Assembly (NCBI GenBank): GCA_964414585.1
Contig: CAYPXR010000008.1
Span: forward strand, 1 to 55,508
Direction: 5' to 3'
From: DATEMU01 sp964414585
Lineage (GTDB): Bacteria; Planctomycetota; Phycisphaerae; UBA1845; UTPLA1
DNA length: 55,508 nucleotides
In this document: positions 44,201-53,400 of the stretch, one piece after another
Layout: the number at the start of each line of letters is the position of its first letter
Position numbering within the stretch: the stretch's first letter is position 1
Translations under genes and position numbers: made by a program
Notes under the pieces: generated by a model
What the model was told of the DNA's origin: nothing
The model's database searches: none
Seen by the model: only the letters and a program-made list of their open reading frames with translations

Positions 44201-44458
44201 ATCGTTGGTGCAATTGGAGGACATGTACAGCATGTCCTCCACGCCGTTGACCTGCTGCTCGATCGGTGCGGCGACGGTTTCGGCCACGACATTCGCGCTG
44301 GCCCCGGGATAAACGCAGGAGACCTGCACCGTCGGCGGCGTGATCTCGGGATATTGCGCCACCGGCAGGACGAGCAACGAAACGCCTCCGGCGATCGTGA
44401 TCACAATAGACAGGACGGCCGCGAAGATGGGGCGATCGATGAAAAATCGGGAGATCAA
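41261..44458 (-). CDS. RND multidrug efflux pump, HAE1 family (pair 1)
   Basis: 1065 aa, twelve transmembrane helices with two large periplasmic loops. MISRFFIDRPIFAAVLS, PGASANVVAETV and the TM4 proton-relay segment VDDAIVVVENVERW are HAE1 features. It should export hydrophobic drugs with its adaptor, encoded 34 nt upstream, and an outer-membrane channel absent here. The start codon is TTG at 44458: GGAG lies 8 nt before it and homologues begin at this residue, so a rarer start is well supported. The last 40 residues are a soluble tail rich in Glu, Ser and His. Confidence 0.9.
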   Translation of the reverse strand: MISRFFIDRPIFAAVLSIVITIAGGVSLLVLPVAQYPEITPPTVQVSCVYPGASANVVAETVAAPIEQQVNGVEDMLYMSSNCTNDGTYNLTVTFKLGVDLNMAQVLVQNRVSMALPTLPDVVKATGVTTKKKSPNILLCVNLFSPDQRYDQLYISNYATIQIKDELSRLSGVGDVSYLGQQDYSMRVWLDPEKLSARELTASDIVNTVKEQNVQVAAGQIGQPPIPAGQDFQYTMSTLGRLADAEQFGDIIVKVGSKGEIVRLRDVGRIELGAKNQDQSCTLDGGPSVGLAIFQLPGSNALATADGIRAKMEELKKRFPAGLDYAIAYDTTPFISESIHEVFNALRDAFILVAIVILVFLQSWRSTVIALIAIPVSLVGTFAVMAVLGFSLNNLSLFGIVLAVGIVVDDAIVVVENVERWIEQGLSPKEAAYKSMEEVTVAVIAIAFGLSAIFIPTAFLSGITGQFFRQFALTIATSTLISAFNSLTLSPALAALLLKPHGAKKDAFTRLLNALLGWFFRGFNALFNRCTEIYGRMVAVCLRGAAIAMLVYAGLLGLTYFGFIKVPMGFIPQQDKGYALINIQLPDSASLERAQAVLAQVDDIVRHTPGVKHTLGIAGQSFLLNANGSNFASMFAVFDEFHDRHDPALSAPAIIQKINQECRRRIPDAVIAAFGAPPVDGLGTAGGFKCMLQDRGDLGLEMLQGQTDNFDAKGSATPGMAGMFSMFRANTPQVYVDVDRTKCKTLGIPLNDVFQTLQVFMGGYYVNDFNRFGRTWQVNLQAEPRFRGSVESLRALKVRNPNGDPVPLMTVAKVDEISGPVMITRYNMYPAAAVNGATLPGVSSGEAIAKVDDLAQHELPQAMKLEWTELTYMQILAGNTAIFIFPLCILFVFLTHAAEYESWLLPLAIIMIVPMSLMCALGGVWARGMDDNLFTQIGFVVLAGLACKNAVLIVEFAKQRREEGENRFDAAVGASKLRLRPIVMTSFAFILGVLPLYMAKGAGAEMRQTLGTTVFCGMLGVTFFGIFLTPVFYLLLQWVADRREHAHSSESSHQPAAGEEKPAAH

Positions 44459-44492
44459 AACAGAAACTCCGCCAAACGCCTGCGTCCGGAAT

Positions 44493-45737
44493 TCAGGACG
44501 CGCTATCCCGTGGCGATTGCTTCAATTCCGCCGACTGCGTCGTGGCGGTCTTTTCGGTCGAACCGGGTTTCAGCATCGATTCCATTTCGACGCGCTGGGC
44601 CGTCACGGTCGCACCGGGCCGGACGCGCTGAATCCCCCTTACGATGACCCAGTCGTTCTCGCCGATGCCCTGGGTAATCACGCGAAGGCCGTTTTGCAAA
44701 GTTCCGACCGACACCGCGCGATATTCGACTTCCTGTTTCGGATTGACCGTCAGGAGGTATCGCTGTCCCTGATCCGAACCCAGCGCCCGTTCGGAAACGA
44801 CGAGCGCCGAATAGGGTTTTCCGATCGGAATGCGCAATCGCACGAAAAGACCGGGCAGCAGGATTCCGCCCGGGTTCGGAAAGACGCCGCGAACCTGCAG
44901 CGTGCCGGTAGCCGAATCGACTTCCGGCGAGGTGTAATCCAAAACACCCTCGTGAGGGAATCCCTCTTCGGTCATCAGGCCGAGTTGGACCGGCCATTTC
45001 ATCTGGCGAATTTCCGGCATCGAGGTGGGCGTTCCGCCGGCGGCCTCATACTCCTGCCGCGATCGCTCGCGGATCGTCAGCACGTCGTGCTCGCTCCAGT
45101 TAAAATAGACGTACAATTCGTCGTCGTTGGTGATGCGGGCCAAGACCGTTTGATCCGAGGCGACGATGTTTCCCGCATCGATGAAATTGCGGCTGATTCG
45201 CCCCGTGATCGGCGCGGTGACCTGACACCAGGATCGCTCCAGTGCGGCCTGTTGCGCCACGGCCTTCGACGAGGCGACGGCCGCCCGAACGATATCGAGA
45301 TTGGCGATTTCCTTCGTGTACTCGGTGGGCGCCGCCACCTCTTTCTTGTAAAGATCGGTGATCCGTTCGGCGTCGAATTGCGCTTTGACGAGCTGCGCCT
45401 CTTTCGCCTTCACGTCGGCCTCGGCACGATCCAGCGCCGCTTGGAAGGGACGCGCGTCGATCTCGAAAATGACGTCGCCCGCCTTCACCCGGGAGCGCGG
45501 CTCAAACTGCACCTTGTCCAGAAAGCCTGTCACACGCGCGCGGACGTCCACCGCTGCCGGCGCCGCCGTGGTCCCCGTGTACTCCACGGCGTCGGCAATT
45601 TGTCGCTGCAGCGGCCGACTCACCGTGACTTCGGTCGGCGGGGGTTCAGGCGGCGGCGCTTTCTTGCAACCCCATTGGCCGGCAAGAAAGATCGACAGTA
45701 ACAGAATGACGGTGCGTTTCGACGACGTGGGCATCAT
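44493..45737 (-). CDS. RND periplasmic adaptor lipoprotein (pair 1)
   Basis: 414 aa. A signal peptide ends in WGC (Cys24), so it is lipid-anchored to the inner membrane. The hairpin, lipoyl (VRARVTGFLDKV, AGDVIFEIDARPFQAAL) and beta-barrel domains of membrane-fusion proteins follow; FPHEGVLDYTSPEVDSATGTLQVRGVFPNP is typical of the MexE/AcrA group. Start could be 45737 or 45734 (ATGATG). It and the downstream pump gene share the promoter at 45791-45819. Confidence 0.9.
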   Translation of the reverse strand: MMPTSSKRTVILLLSIFLAGQWGCKKAPPPEPPPTEVTVSRPLQRQIADAVEYTGTTAAPAAVDVRARVTGFLDKVQFEPRSRVKAGDVIFEIDARPFQAALDRAEADVKAKEAQLVKAQFDAERITDLYKKEVAAPTEYTKEIANLDIVRAAVASSKAVAQQAALERSWCQVTAPITGRISRNFIDAGNIVASDQTVLARITNDDELYVYFNWSEHDVLTIRERSRQEYEAAGGTPTSMPEIRQMKWPVQLGLMTEEGFPHEGVLDYTSPEVDSATGTLQVRGVFPNPGGILLPGLFVRLRIPIGKPYSALVVSERALGSDQGQRYLLTVNPKQEVEYRAVSVGTLQNGLRVITQGIGENDWVIVRGIQRVRPGATVTAQRVEMESMLKPGSTEKTATTQSAELKQSPRDSAS

Positions 45738-45790
45738 TTCATCATCCTTCGCACCGATCCGTCGCGGTCAGGAAAATGGCGAGACCCCAC

Positions 45791-45819
45791 ATTAAAAGAT
45801 GTGAAATTGAACGCGTCAA
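45791..45819 (-). promoter_or_regulatory. Promoter of RND pair 1
   Basis: On the minus strand, TTGACG (45814-45819) and TTTAAT (45791-45796) are separated by 17 nt, about 50 nt before the adaptor ATG. A short CACAT/ATGTG inverted repeat overlaps the -10. Confidence 0.6.
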
Positions 45820-45891
45820 GCGACGACTGTGGAAGCCACCAAAGCGTGGCCATCCCCGTTGGTGGACGGGATTTTGGAACGATCGGCTTGC

Positions 45892-46335
45892 CTATCGCGT
45901 TTTGCGGTCGGCCGGGAATCGGGCGCCAAAGTCCCGCCCCAGAATCGCCACCATGAGGGCAATCGACCAGCCAAACATGAGAACGCCGACGCCGGATTCG
46001 ATCGGCCCGAGCATGCGCCAGTTGGACGACAAATGCACGTCCCCGTAACCCACCGTCGTGTAGGACGTGAGGGAATAGTAGCCGGCCGTTTCCATATCCG
46101 GAAAAAGTCCCATGAGCCAGTAGCATTCGGCCCAAACACTCGCTTCAATCAGATGAAGCAAAAGCAAAAAACTGACCAGTCCGACGGTCCGCCTGACCAC
46201 TTGCCACGGTGCGAGCGGCTCGGTGGATGCGCGCCTTCGATCGGCGAACATCCTTGCCAGAATGAGCGATCCAACACCATGGAGGACCACGGTGATCGCG
46301 GTGAGCAGGAGCGCCACGAGAAGATGCTTAAGCAT
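45892..46335 (-). CDS. Two-pore-domain-like potassium channel subunit
   Basis: 147 aa. Three hydrophobic helices flank a pore loop with the selectivity filter TTVGYGD (SLTSYTTVGYGDVHLSS), the Ion_trans_2 pattern. It lacks a cytoplasmic RCK or cyclic-nucleotide domain. Its ATG overlaps the upstream SulP stop by 8 nt (ATGCTTAA), so the two are translated together. Channel tetramers of this size conduct K+; the physiological link to SulP is inference. Confidence 0.85.
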   Translation of the reverse strand: MLKHLLVALLLTAITVVLHGVGSLILARMFADRRRASTEPLAPWQVVRRTVGLVSFLLLLHLIEASVWAECYWLMGLFPDMETAGYYSLTSYTTVGYGDVHLSSNWRMLGPIESGVGVLMFGWSIALMVAILGRDFGARFPADRKTR

Positions 46336-48034
46336 TCTGGAAATTCTCCACAGCTTCGGCGACGGAGGTATGACGGTTGATGCAGCCGACGCGATCCTCA
46401 AGTCCCTCGCGGCGCAGCATATCGCGCACGCCGGCCCGGGCCTCGACAATCTGGAGTCGGATATCCAGTGCGGCCAGATCTCGCTCCAGCGCGAGCAGCA
46501 TGTCCGCTCCGTGCAGGTCCACATAGGGCGAGGCAGACAGATCGCAGAGCACGAACCGCGGCGGCACGACTTCCCGGCAGATGCGCTCCATCACTCGGTC
46601 GCGAACGTGTTCCACGTTGAAGTAAATGAGGCTCGATTCCGGCCGGAATATCAGCATCCTCGGTACGATCTCATTGTCCGGGTGCCGATCCAGATCGGAG
46701 TAACGACGCGTGCCAGGGATGCGCCCGAGAAACGCGACGTGGGGGCGCATGCCGTGTCGAAGCAACAACACCAGCGAGATCATTGCGCCGATAAGCACTC
46801 CCCTGAGCAGGCCGGACCCCAGGACACCAAGCAATGCGGCAAAGGCAACGGCGAATTCGGTGCGGTTCGACCGCCAGAGCCGCTTTAGCGCGGAAAGCTT
46901 GAACAACCCCGTCACGGCAACCAGGACCACCGCAGCGAGCACGGGCTGAGGCAAATGGTACAGCAGGCCCGAAAGGAACATCGCGACCAAGAGGACGATT
47001 CCCGAAGCGATCAGTCCCGATAAGGGCGTACGCGCGCCGCCGCTTTCGTTCACGAGTGATTGGGACATCCCGCCGCTCACGGGGAACCCCCGACCGAGAC
47101 CCGCCGCGAGATTGGCTGCGGCGAGAGCGAGGAGTTCCTGGTTGCTATCGAAACGCCCGCCATGTTTTGCCGCGAACATCCGCCCGATGGCGGCCGATTC
47201 GACCGCACCAAGGAGAAAACATGCCATCGCCAGGGACAACAGTTCATTGAGGTCGCGCCAATGGATGGCGGGCAGGCCGGGCATCGGCACGCCTTGCGGC
47301 ACCTCACCCAGCAGCTTGACGCCCCGCGCCTCAAGCCCTAACCAGGAGGCTGCGGCGATGCTCCCCACCACGACCAACAACGCCACGGGCCGATTCTTCG
47401 CGAATATCTTTCCCAGGATCAATAGCGCCAGCGCCGTAAGGCCGCAGGTGAGCGCGGCGATATTGGTTTCGTTCAGGTGTGAAAGAAAATAGCCGCTGCG
47501 TTCCCAGAAATCGCCGTGGGAACCTTTGAAACCAAATAACTTCGGCAACTGTGTGCTCGCCAGAAACAGCGCCACGCCGCACTTAAAACCGACCAGCACC
47601 GACTCGGACACAAAACTCACAATGGCGCCCGCCTTCACGAGCCACGCAACAAACGCCGTTAGCGCCACGAGCAAGGCCGTGGCGGCGGCCAGCGCGCCGA
47701 ACCGGGCGGCGTCGCCTCCGGCGAGCGTACCCAGCGAAGAACCAACCAACAGCGAAATGGCCGAGGTGACCGAGATCGCGGCTTGCCGCGAACTGCAGAA
47801 TAGCCAGAAGACGAGCCCGGAAAACAGGCAGGCGTAGATCCCCGCTTCAGGCGGCAGATTGGCAAGCGAGGCGTCGCCGATGCCTCCCGGCAGGAGATAC
47901 GCCGCCAGCATGATGCCCGCGACGATATCGGCGCGGAGCCAGCCGGGCTCGTACGAACGCAGCCAAGTCAGTGCGGGAATCCAGCGTGCAAATCCCGGCG
48001 ACGCCGGAATCCTCGATTTCGACGCTCCACTCAT
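46328..48034 (-). CDS. SulP-family anion transporter with STAS domain
   Basis: 568 aa from ATG 48034. About 12-14 transmembrane helices (residues ~25-420) include the LPPEAGIYACLFSGLVFWLFCSSRQAAIS segment and the VSGGMSQSLVNESGGARTPLSGL motif. A C-terminal STAS domain (~440-565; ...CDLSASPYVDLHGADMLLALE) follows. SulP proteins carry sulfate, bicarbonate or other anions; here the substrate is not decided. The upstream part of the frame to 48118 is unlikely coding. Confidence 0.88.
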   Translation of the reverse strand: MSGASKSRIPASPGFARWIPALTWLRSYEPGWLRADIVAGIMLAAYLLPGGIGDASLANLPPEAGIYACLFSGLVFWLFCSSRQAAISVTSAISLLVGSSLGTLAGGDAARFGALAAATALLVALTAFVAWLVKAGAIVSFVSESVLVGFKCGVALFLASTQLPKLFGFKGSHGDFWERSGYFLSHLNETNIAALTCGLTALALLILGKIFAKNRPVALLVVVGSIAAASWLGLEARGVKLLGEVPQGVPMPGLPAIHWRDLNELLSLAMACFLLGAVESAAIGRMFAAKHGGRFDSNQELLALAAANLAAGLGRGFPVSGGMSQSLVNESGGARTPLSGLIASGIVLLVAMFLSGLLYHLPQPVLAAVVLVAVTGLFKLSALKRLWRSNRTEFAVAFAALLGVLGSGLLRGVLIGAMISLVLLLRHGMRPHVAFLGRIPGTRRYSDLDRHPDNEIVPRMLIFRPESSLIYFNVEHVRDRVMERICREVVPPRFVLCDLSASPYVDLHGADMLLALERDLAALDIRLQIVEARAGVRDMLRREGLEDRVGCINRHTSVAEAVENFQNA

Positions 48035-48138
48035 TTGCCTATCACTTCGCCGGATCGTATCGGAAGTGAATCGACGGCAATAGCCTAAAAAACGACCGCC
48101 CTCGCCATCCGGCGACAATGCGCCGATGGTTGTACCCG

Positions 48139-48933
48139 TCAGACGCGAGGCGGCTCCTCACGAAACTTCTCCGGCACAAATCTCCGACCCTTGAGCGAGG
48201 CTTGATCGTCGTACTCGTTCTCCTTGGAGCGCTTGGGAAGCTCGATCTTTTGCCGCGGCAATTCCTTGTAGGGGATCAGGCTGAGTAGATGCGAGATGCA
48301 GTTCAGGCGGGCGCGCCGTTTGTCGTCGGACGGCAAAATGTACCAGGGCGCATGCTCCGTATCGGTCGCATTCAGCATCATGTCCCGCGCCTTCGAATAC
48401 TCATACCATTTTTCTCTCGAGGGGAGATCCATGTTGCTCAGCTTCCACTGTCGAAGCGGATCTTCAATCCGCGCTTCGAATCGGCGCTTCTGCTCCTCAT
48501 TACCGACCTCCAGCCAGTACTTAATCAATTGGATTCCGCTGCCGACGATGAAACGCTCAACCTTGGGGCAGTGTTCGAGAAAGTTCTGATACTGATCCCT
48601 GGTACAAAATCCCATCACGTGTTCGACGCCCGCGCGGTTGTACCAGCTCCGGTCGAAGATCACGACCTCCCCCTTGCTCGGAAAATGCTGCAAGTACCGT
48701 TGGAGATACATCTGACCTTTTTCGCGATCGGACGGCGCGGGCAACGCGATCACGCGAAACACACGAGGGCTGACCCGCTCGGTGATGGCGCGGATGGTGC
48801 CGCCCTTGCCGGCCGCGTCCCGTCCTTCGAATACAATGATGACCCGTAATTCCTTGTGCTTGATCCATTCCTGGAGGATGCAGAGTTCGGCCTGGAGTTT
48901 GCGCAGCTCTTTTTCGTATTCCTTGCGTTTCAT
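48139..48933 (-). CDS. ppk2: Polyphosphate kinase 2
   Basis: 264 aa. Walker A FEGRDAAGKGG (residues ~35-45), lid region APSDREKGQMYLQRYLQ, and Walker B FDRSWYNRAGVE (~93-104) are the PPK2 signature. Family members transfer phosphate between polyphosphate and nucleoside di- or monophosphates; single-domain length suggests class I or III. It lies 104 nt upstream of the SulP start on the same strand, so it may be in one operon with the transporter and channel. Confidence 0.92.
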   Translation of the reverse strand: MKRKEYEKELRKLQAELCILQEWIKHKELRVIIVFEGRDAAGKGGTIRAITERVSPRVFRVIALPAPSDREKGQMYLQRYLQHFPSKGEVVIFDRSWYNRAGVEHVMGFCTRDQYQNFLEHCPKVERFIVGSGIQLIKYWLEVGNEEQKRRFEARIEDPLRQWKLSNMDLPSREKWYEYSKARDMMLNATDTEHAPWYILPSDDKRRARLNCISHLLSLIPYKELPRQKIELPKRSKENEYDDQASLKGRRFVPEKFREEPPRV

Positions 48934-49147
48934 GGAAATTCACCCCGCAGAGGACTTCAATGAATGTCGGTGGCGGCGGTCGACATGCGTTACATATTAT
49001 TCCCAATCGGCGGAACGGGATAGATCAATTTGGGAAGGAGAAAACGGCGACGGACGGCCCGGCACGACAAAAGGGGCTCATGCCAACTAATATAGTTACA
49101 CCGTTTTCGGCCGTCGTCGTCGGTCACTTGTTCGTCTGGAGAACTTC

Positions 49148-50482
49148 ATGATCCTGGTCGCCGGCATGGGCCACGCAAAAAACCAAAGAACAGGCTTTCG
49201 CGGCATCGCGTTTGGTCTCGCACCTCGGGGACGATCCTGTCTTTTCATTGCCACGACGGCCTGGTGGGCCGCAACGGTCGGATGTCAGAACAACGCGCCT
49301 CCGCCTCCGCCGCCCCCGCCGACCGTCACGGTCGCCCGGCCCGTCGAGCGGGAAGTCATCGAATGGGACGAATACATCGGGCATCTGGAGGCCGTCGAAT
49401 TTGTAGAGGTGCGCGCGCGGGTCGGGGGGTTGATGGTCTCCGCGCCCTTTCAGGAAGGATCGATCGTCAAAAAAGGCGATCTCCTCGTCAAGATCGACGT
49501 CGGCCCTTTCCAGGCGGATCTTGATTCCAAGCGGTCCGCCGAAGCCCAGGCCGCCGCGCAGGTGGACCTGGCGCGGATAGATTTCGCGCGGATCGAATCC
49601 ATCCCCGAAGATTCGCGCTCCCGGACGGAGTACGACACTGCCGCGGCTGTTCTCAAACAAAACGAAGCCGTGTTGGCCGCCGCCAAGGCCAACGTCGAAT
49701 CGGCCCGGTTGAACGTGGAGTGGTGCCGCGTCACCGCGCCGATTTCCGGTCGCGTTAGCAGCAAGTACGTGACCGAGGGCAACATGATTACCGGGGGCAG
49801 CGGAACGGGCACCTTGTTGACCACGATCGCGTCGATCGATCCTATTTATTGTTATGTCGACGCGGATGAGGAGTCGGTTCTCAAGTATCAAAAACTGGCG
49901 CGCGAGGGAAAGCGGGCCAGCGCGCGCGAATCCGTCGTACCCTGCTTCCTGCAATTAGCGAACGAAAAGGGCTTCCCACACGAAGGCGTCATCGATTTCG
50001 TGGATAACCGCGTGGATCCCACCACGGGGACGATGCGGGCACGAGGCGTATTCCCCAACCCCCAGGGCTGGTTGACCCCGGGGTTCTTCGCGAGATTGCG
50101 CGTTCCCGGGACCGGCCGGTTCAGGACGCTTCTCGTTCCGGATTTGGCCGTGACAACGGACCAGAGCCAGAAGCAATTGATGGTGGTCGGTCCGGACGGC
50201 ATCGTGGAAGCGCGGCGCGTGAAGCTGGGGGCGCTCTTTGGCGATCTGCGGTCCATCGTGCAAGGCATCGGCTCGAACGATCGAATCGTCGTGAACGGAT
50301 TGTTGCAGGCGCGGCCCGGCACGAGAGTCAGCCCCCATGAAGAGGCGATTTCGTTAGAAGGATTCCCGCAGACTTCACCCGGCTCCACCACCACGCAGTC
50401 GCTTCCCGCCATCGAGTTGGAGCCGTCCGAAGGCGGGACCGGCGCCGAAACGCATCCGACGACGACGGAGAGGGCTCGATGA
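49148..50482 (+). CDS. RND periplasmic adaptor lipoprotein (pair 2)
   Basis: 444 aa. GGAGAA lies 5 nt before the ATG. A long leader ends at TVGC (Cys46), then eight Pro in a row, then lipoyl and beta-barrel domains (RARVGGLMVSAPFQEGSIVKKGDLLVKID; FPHEGVIDFVDNRVDPTTG). The TGA overlaps the next ATG (ATGA), coupling it with its pump. TATAGT at 49091-49096 may be its -10 box. The sequence differs clearly from pair 1, so this is a separate system, not a recent copy. Confidence 0.9.
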   Translation: MILVAGMGHAKNQRTGFRGIAFGLAPRGRSCLFIATTAWWAATVGCQNNAPPPPPPPPTVTVARPVEREVIEWDEYIGHLEAVEFVEVRARVGGLMVSAPFQEGSIVKKGDLLVKIDVGPFQADLDSKRSAEAQAAAQVDLARIDFARIESIPEDSRSRTEYDTAAAVLKQNEAVLAAAKANVESARLNVEWCRVTAPISGRVSSKYVTEGNMITGGSGTGTLLTTIASIDPIYCYVDADEESVLKYQKLAREGKRASARESVVPCFLQLANEKGFPHEGVIDFVDNRVDPTTGTMRARGVFPNPQGWLTPGFFARLRVPGTGRFRTLLVPDLAVTTDQSQKQLMVVGPDGIVEARRVKLGALFGDLRSIVQGIGSNDRIVVNGLLQARPGTRVSPHEEAISLEGFPQTSPGSTTTQSLPAIELEPSEGGTGAETHPTTTERAR

Positions 50483-53400
50483 AGTTCTCCCATTTTTTCA
50501 TCGATCGACCGGTGCTCGCCGCCGTCATTTCGATCGTCACGCTCATCGTCGGCGGCCTTTCGATTTTCACGCTCCCGATCGCGCAATATCCGGACATCGT
50601 TCCACCCACGGTCATCGTGTCCGCAAACTATCCCGGCGCCAGCGCGCGGGTCGTCGCCGACACCGTCGCCACTCCCATCGAGGAACAGGTCAACGGCGTG
50701 GAAAACATGCTTTACATGTCCAGCCAAAGCACGAACGACGGCGCCATGACGCTGACCGTCACGTTCAAGCTGGGCACCGACCTCGACATTGCCCAGGTTC
50801 AGGTCCAGAATCGCGTGTCCCTGGCCGAGCCGATTCTTCCGGAAGACGTGCGCCGGCTGGGAATCACGGTCAAGAAATCGTCGCCCGACCTGACGCTCGC
50901 GGTCTCGCTGATCTCACCGGACAACAGCCGCGACACGTTGTATCTCAGCAATTACGCCACGTTGCAGGTCCGCGATGAACTGGCCCGGCTTCCCGGCGTC
51001 GGCGACATCAATATCTTCGGCGCGCGCGACTACTCGATGCGCCTGTGGCTCGATCCGCAAAAACTCTCGGCGCGCAACATGACCACCGGCGACGTCGTAA
51101 AGGCGGTTCAGGAACAGAACATCCAAGTCGCGGCGGGCACGGTCGGCGGCCAGCCGCTGGCGGCGGGTACGACGAAATTCGAATACACCGTCAACGCCCT
51201 CGGGCGGCTTACCGATCCGAAGGAGTTTGCCGACATCGTGGTCAAGACAGGGGCGAACGGACAAGTCACGCATGTGCGGGATGTCGCGCGGGTCGAATTG
51301 GGCGCCGCCGACTACACCACGTCTTACAAATTCAACGGCCGGCCGGGCGTCGGCGTGGGCATTTTTCAACTCCCGGGGACCAATGCCATCGACACCGCCA
51401 ACGCGGTGTACGCCAAGATGATGGAGCTAAAAAAGAGCTTTCCTCCGGGCATCGACTATCTCATCCCCTATGACACCACGATTTTCGTGCGCAACAGCAT
51501 CCACGACGTCGTGATTTCCATGCTCGAAGCGGTCGGGCTGGTCGTGATCGTCGTGCTTTTCTTCCTGCAGACCTGGCGGACATCGATCGTGCCGCTGATG
51601 GCCATCCCCGTATCGCTCATCGGAACATTTGCCGTCATGTGGCTCGTCGGATTTTCCATCAATAACCTCACGCTCTTCGGGATGGTTCTGGCGATCGGCA
51701 TCGTGGTGGACGACGCCATTGTTGTCGTCGAAAACGTCGAGCGCTGGATCGAAAAAGGGTATTCCCCGCGTGAAGCGACCTATCACGCCATGACCGAAGT
51801 CACCGGCGCCGTTATCGCAATCGCTTTCGGACTTTCGGCGGTCTTCATCCCCGTCGCCTTCATCAGCGGAATCTCAGGGCAGTTTTATCGTCAGTTCGCC
51901 CTGACGATTGCCTTTTCCACGTTACTGTCCGCCGTAAATTCATTGACACTCAGCCCGGCGATGGCGGCGCTGCTGCTGCGTCCGCGCGATGCGCGGCCGG
52001 ACATGTTCACCCGATTGATCAACGTCATCCTCGGTTGGTTCCTCCGACTCTTCAACCGGGGCTTCGAGACCGGTAATCACAAATACAGCACGGTACTTCG
52101 CAAGGTGATGCGACAATCGTCAATGGTGCTTCTGTTGTACCTCGGCCTGCTGGGTCTGAGCTACACCGGCTTCAAGAGTGTGCCGACCGGGTTTATCCCG
52201 CCGCAGGATCAAGGCTATCTTTTCGTCAATCTTCAATTGCCGGATGCGGCATCGCTCGATCGCACCGAGCACGTCATGGAACGAATGACCGACATGGTTC
52301 GCGCGATCCCCGGCGTCCGCTACACGCTTGCCATCGCCGGGCGGTCGATCCTCACTCGCGCCACCCAGAGCAACGCCGGCTTCATGTTTGTTCCGCTCGA
52401 CCCCTTCGAAAAGCGCGAACACGATCCGCAACAGTCGGCCACGGCGATCGGCCAGCGAATGATGAGAGAGTTCAGCAAGATCGAAGAGGGCTATGCACTG
52501 GTCGTCCCGCCGCCACCGGTGAGAGGCATCGGAACGGCCGGCGGCTTCAAAATTCAGGTGCAGGACCGCGCGGGCCATTCCACATCGCAGGAACTCCAGG
52601 CCGTCGCCGACCATCTGGTCGACGAGGCCCGTAAAGACCCTCGTTTGCAGGGGCTTTTTAGCAGTTTTCGCGCCAATGTTCCGCAGTTGTACGCGAACGT
52701 TGACCGGGAAAAGGTCAAGACTCAGGACGTGCAAGTCACCGACGTATTCCAAACGCTTCAGACCTACCTGGGCAGCCTTTATGTGAACGATTTTAATTTC
52801 CTCGGCCGCACCTATCGCGTCACCGCGCAAGCTGATGCGCCGTTTCGGGCGACCGTCGAATCCGTCGGCCAACTAAAAACGCGAAACCGCTCCGGCGAAA
52901 TGGTTCCCCTGGCGGCCGTATTAAACATCAGGGACGTGGCCGGACCGGACCGGATCAACCGCTACAACCTGTACCGGTCAGCGGAAATCAACGGTGCCGC
53001 CGCGCCGGGCATCAGCAGCGGTCAGGCCATCGACATCATGGAACACTACGCCCGCAAGGTCCTTCCCGCGGGCTACGGCTTTGAATGGACGGATATCGCG
53101 TACCAGGAAAAGCTAGCCGGCAACACGGCGCTTTTCATCTTCCCTCTCTGCGTTTTCTTTGTCTGGCTGGTTCACTCGGCAGAGTATGAAAGCTTCGCGC
53201 TCTCGACGGCAATCATCCTGATCGTTCCCATGTGTCTGTTGAGCGGGATCGCCGGCGTCTGGCTGCGCGGCATGGATAACAATATCTTTACGCAGATCGG
53301 CTTTGTCGTACTTGCAGGCCTGAGCGCGAAGAACGCCGTGCTGATTGTGGAGTTCGCCAAACAGCAGCAGGAAAAAGGCTCGAACAGTTTCGACGCCGCC

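Noticed and set aside
45788..45803. CACAT/ATGTG as an operator of RND pair 1
   Set aside because: Only 5-bp arms; no regulator gene nearby. Too weak to call separately.
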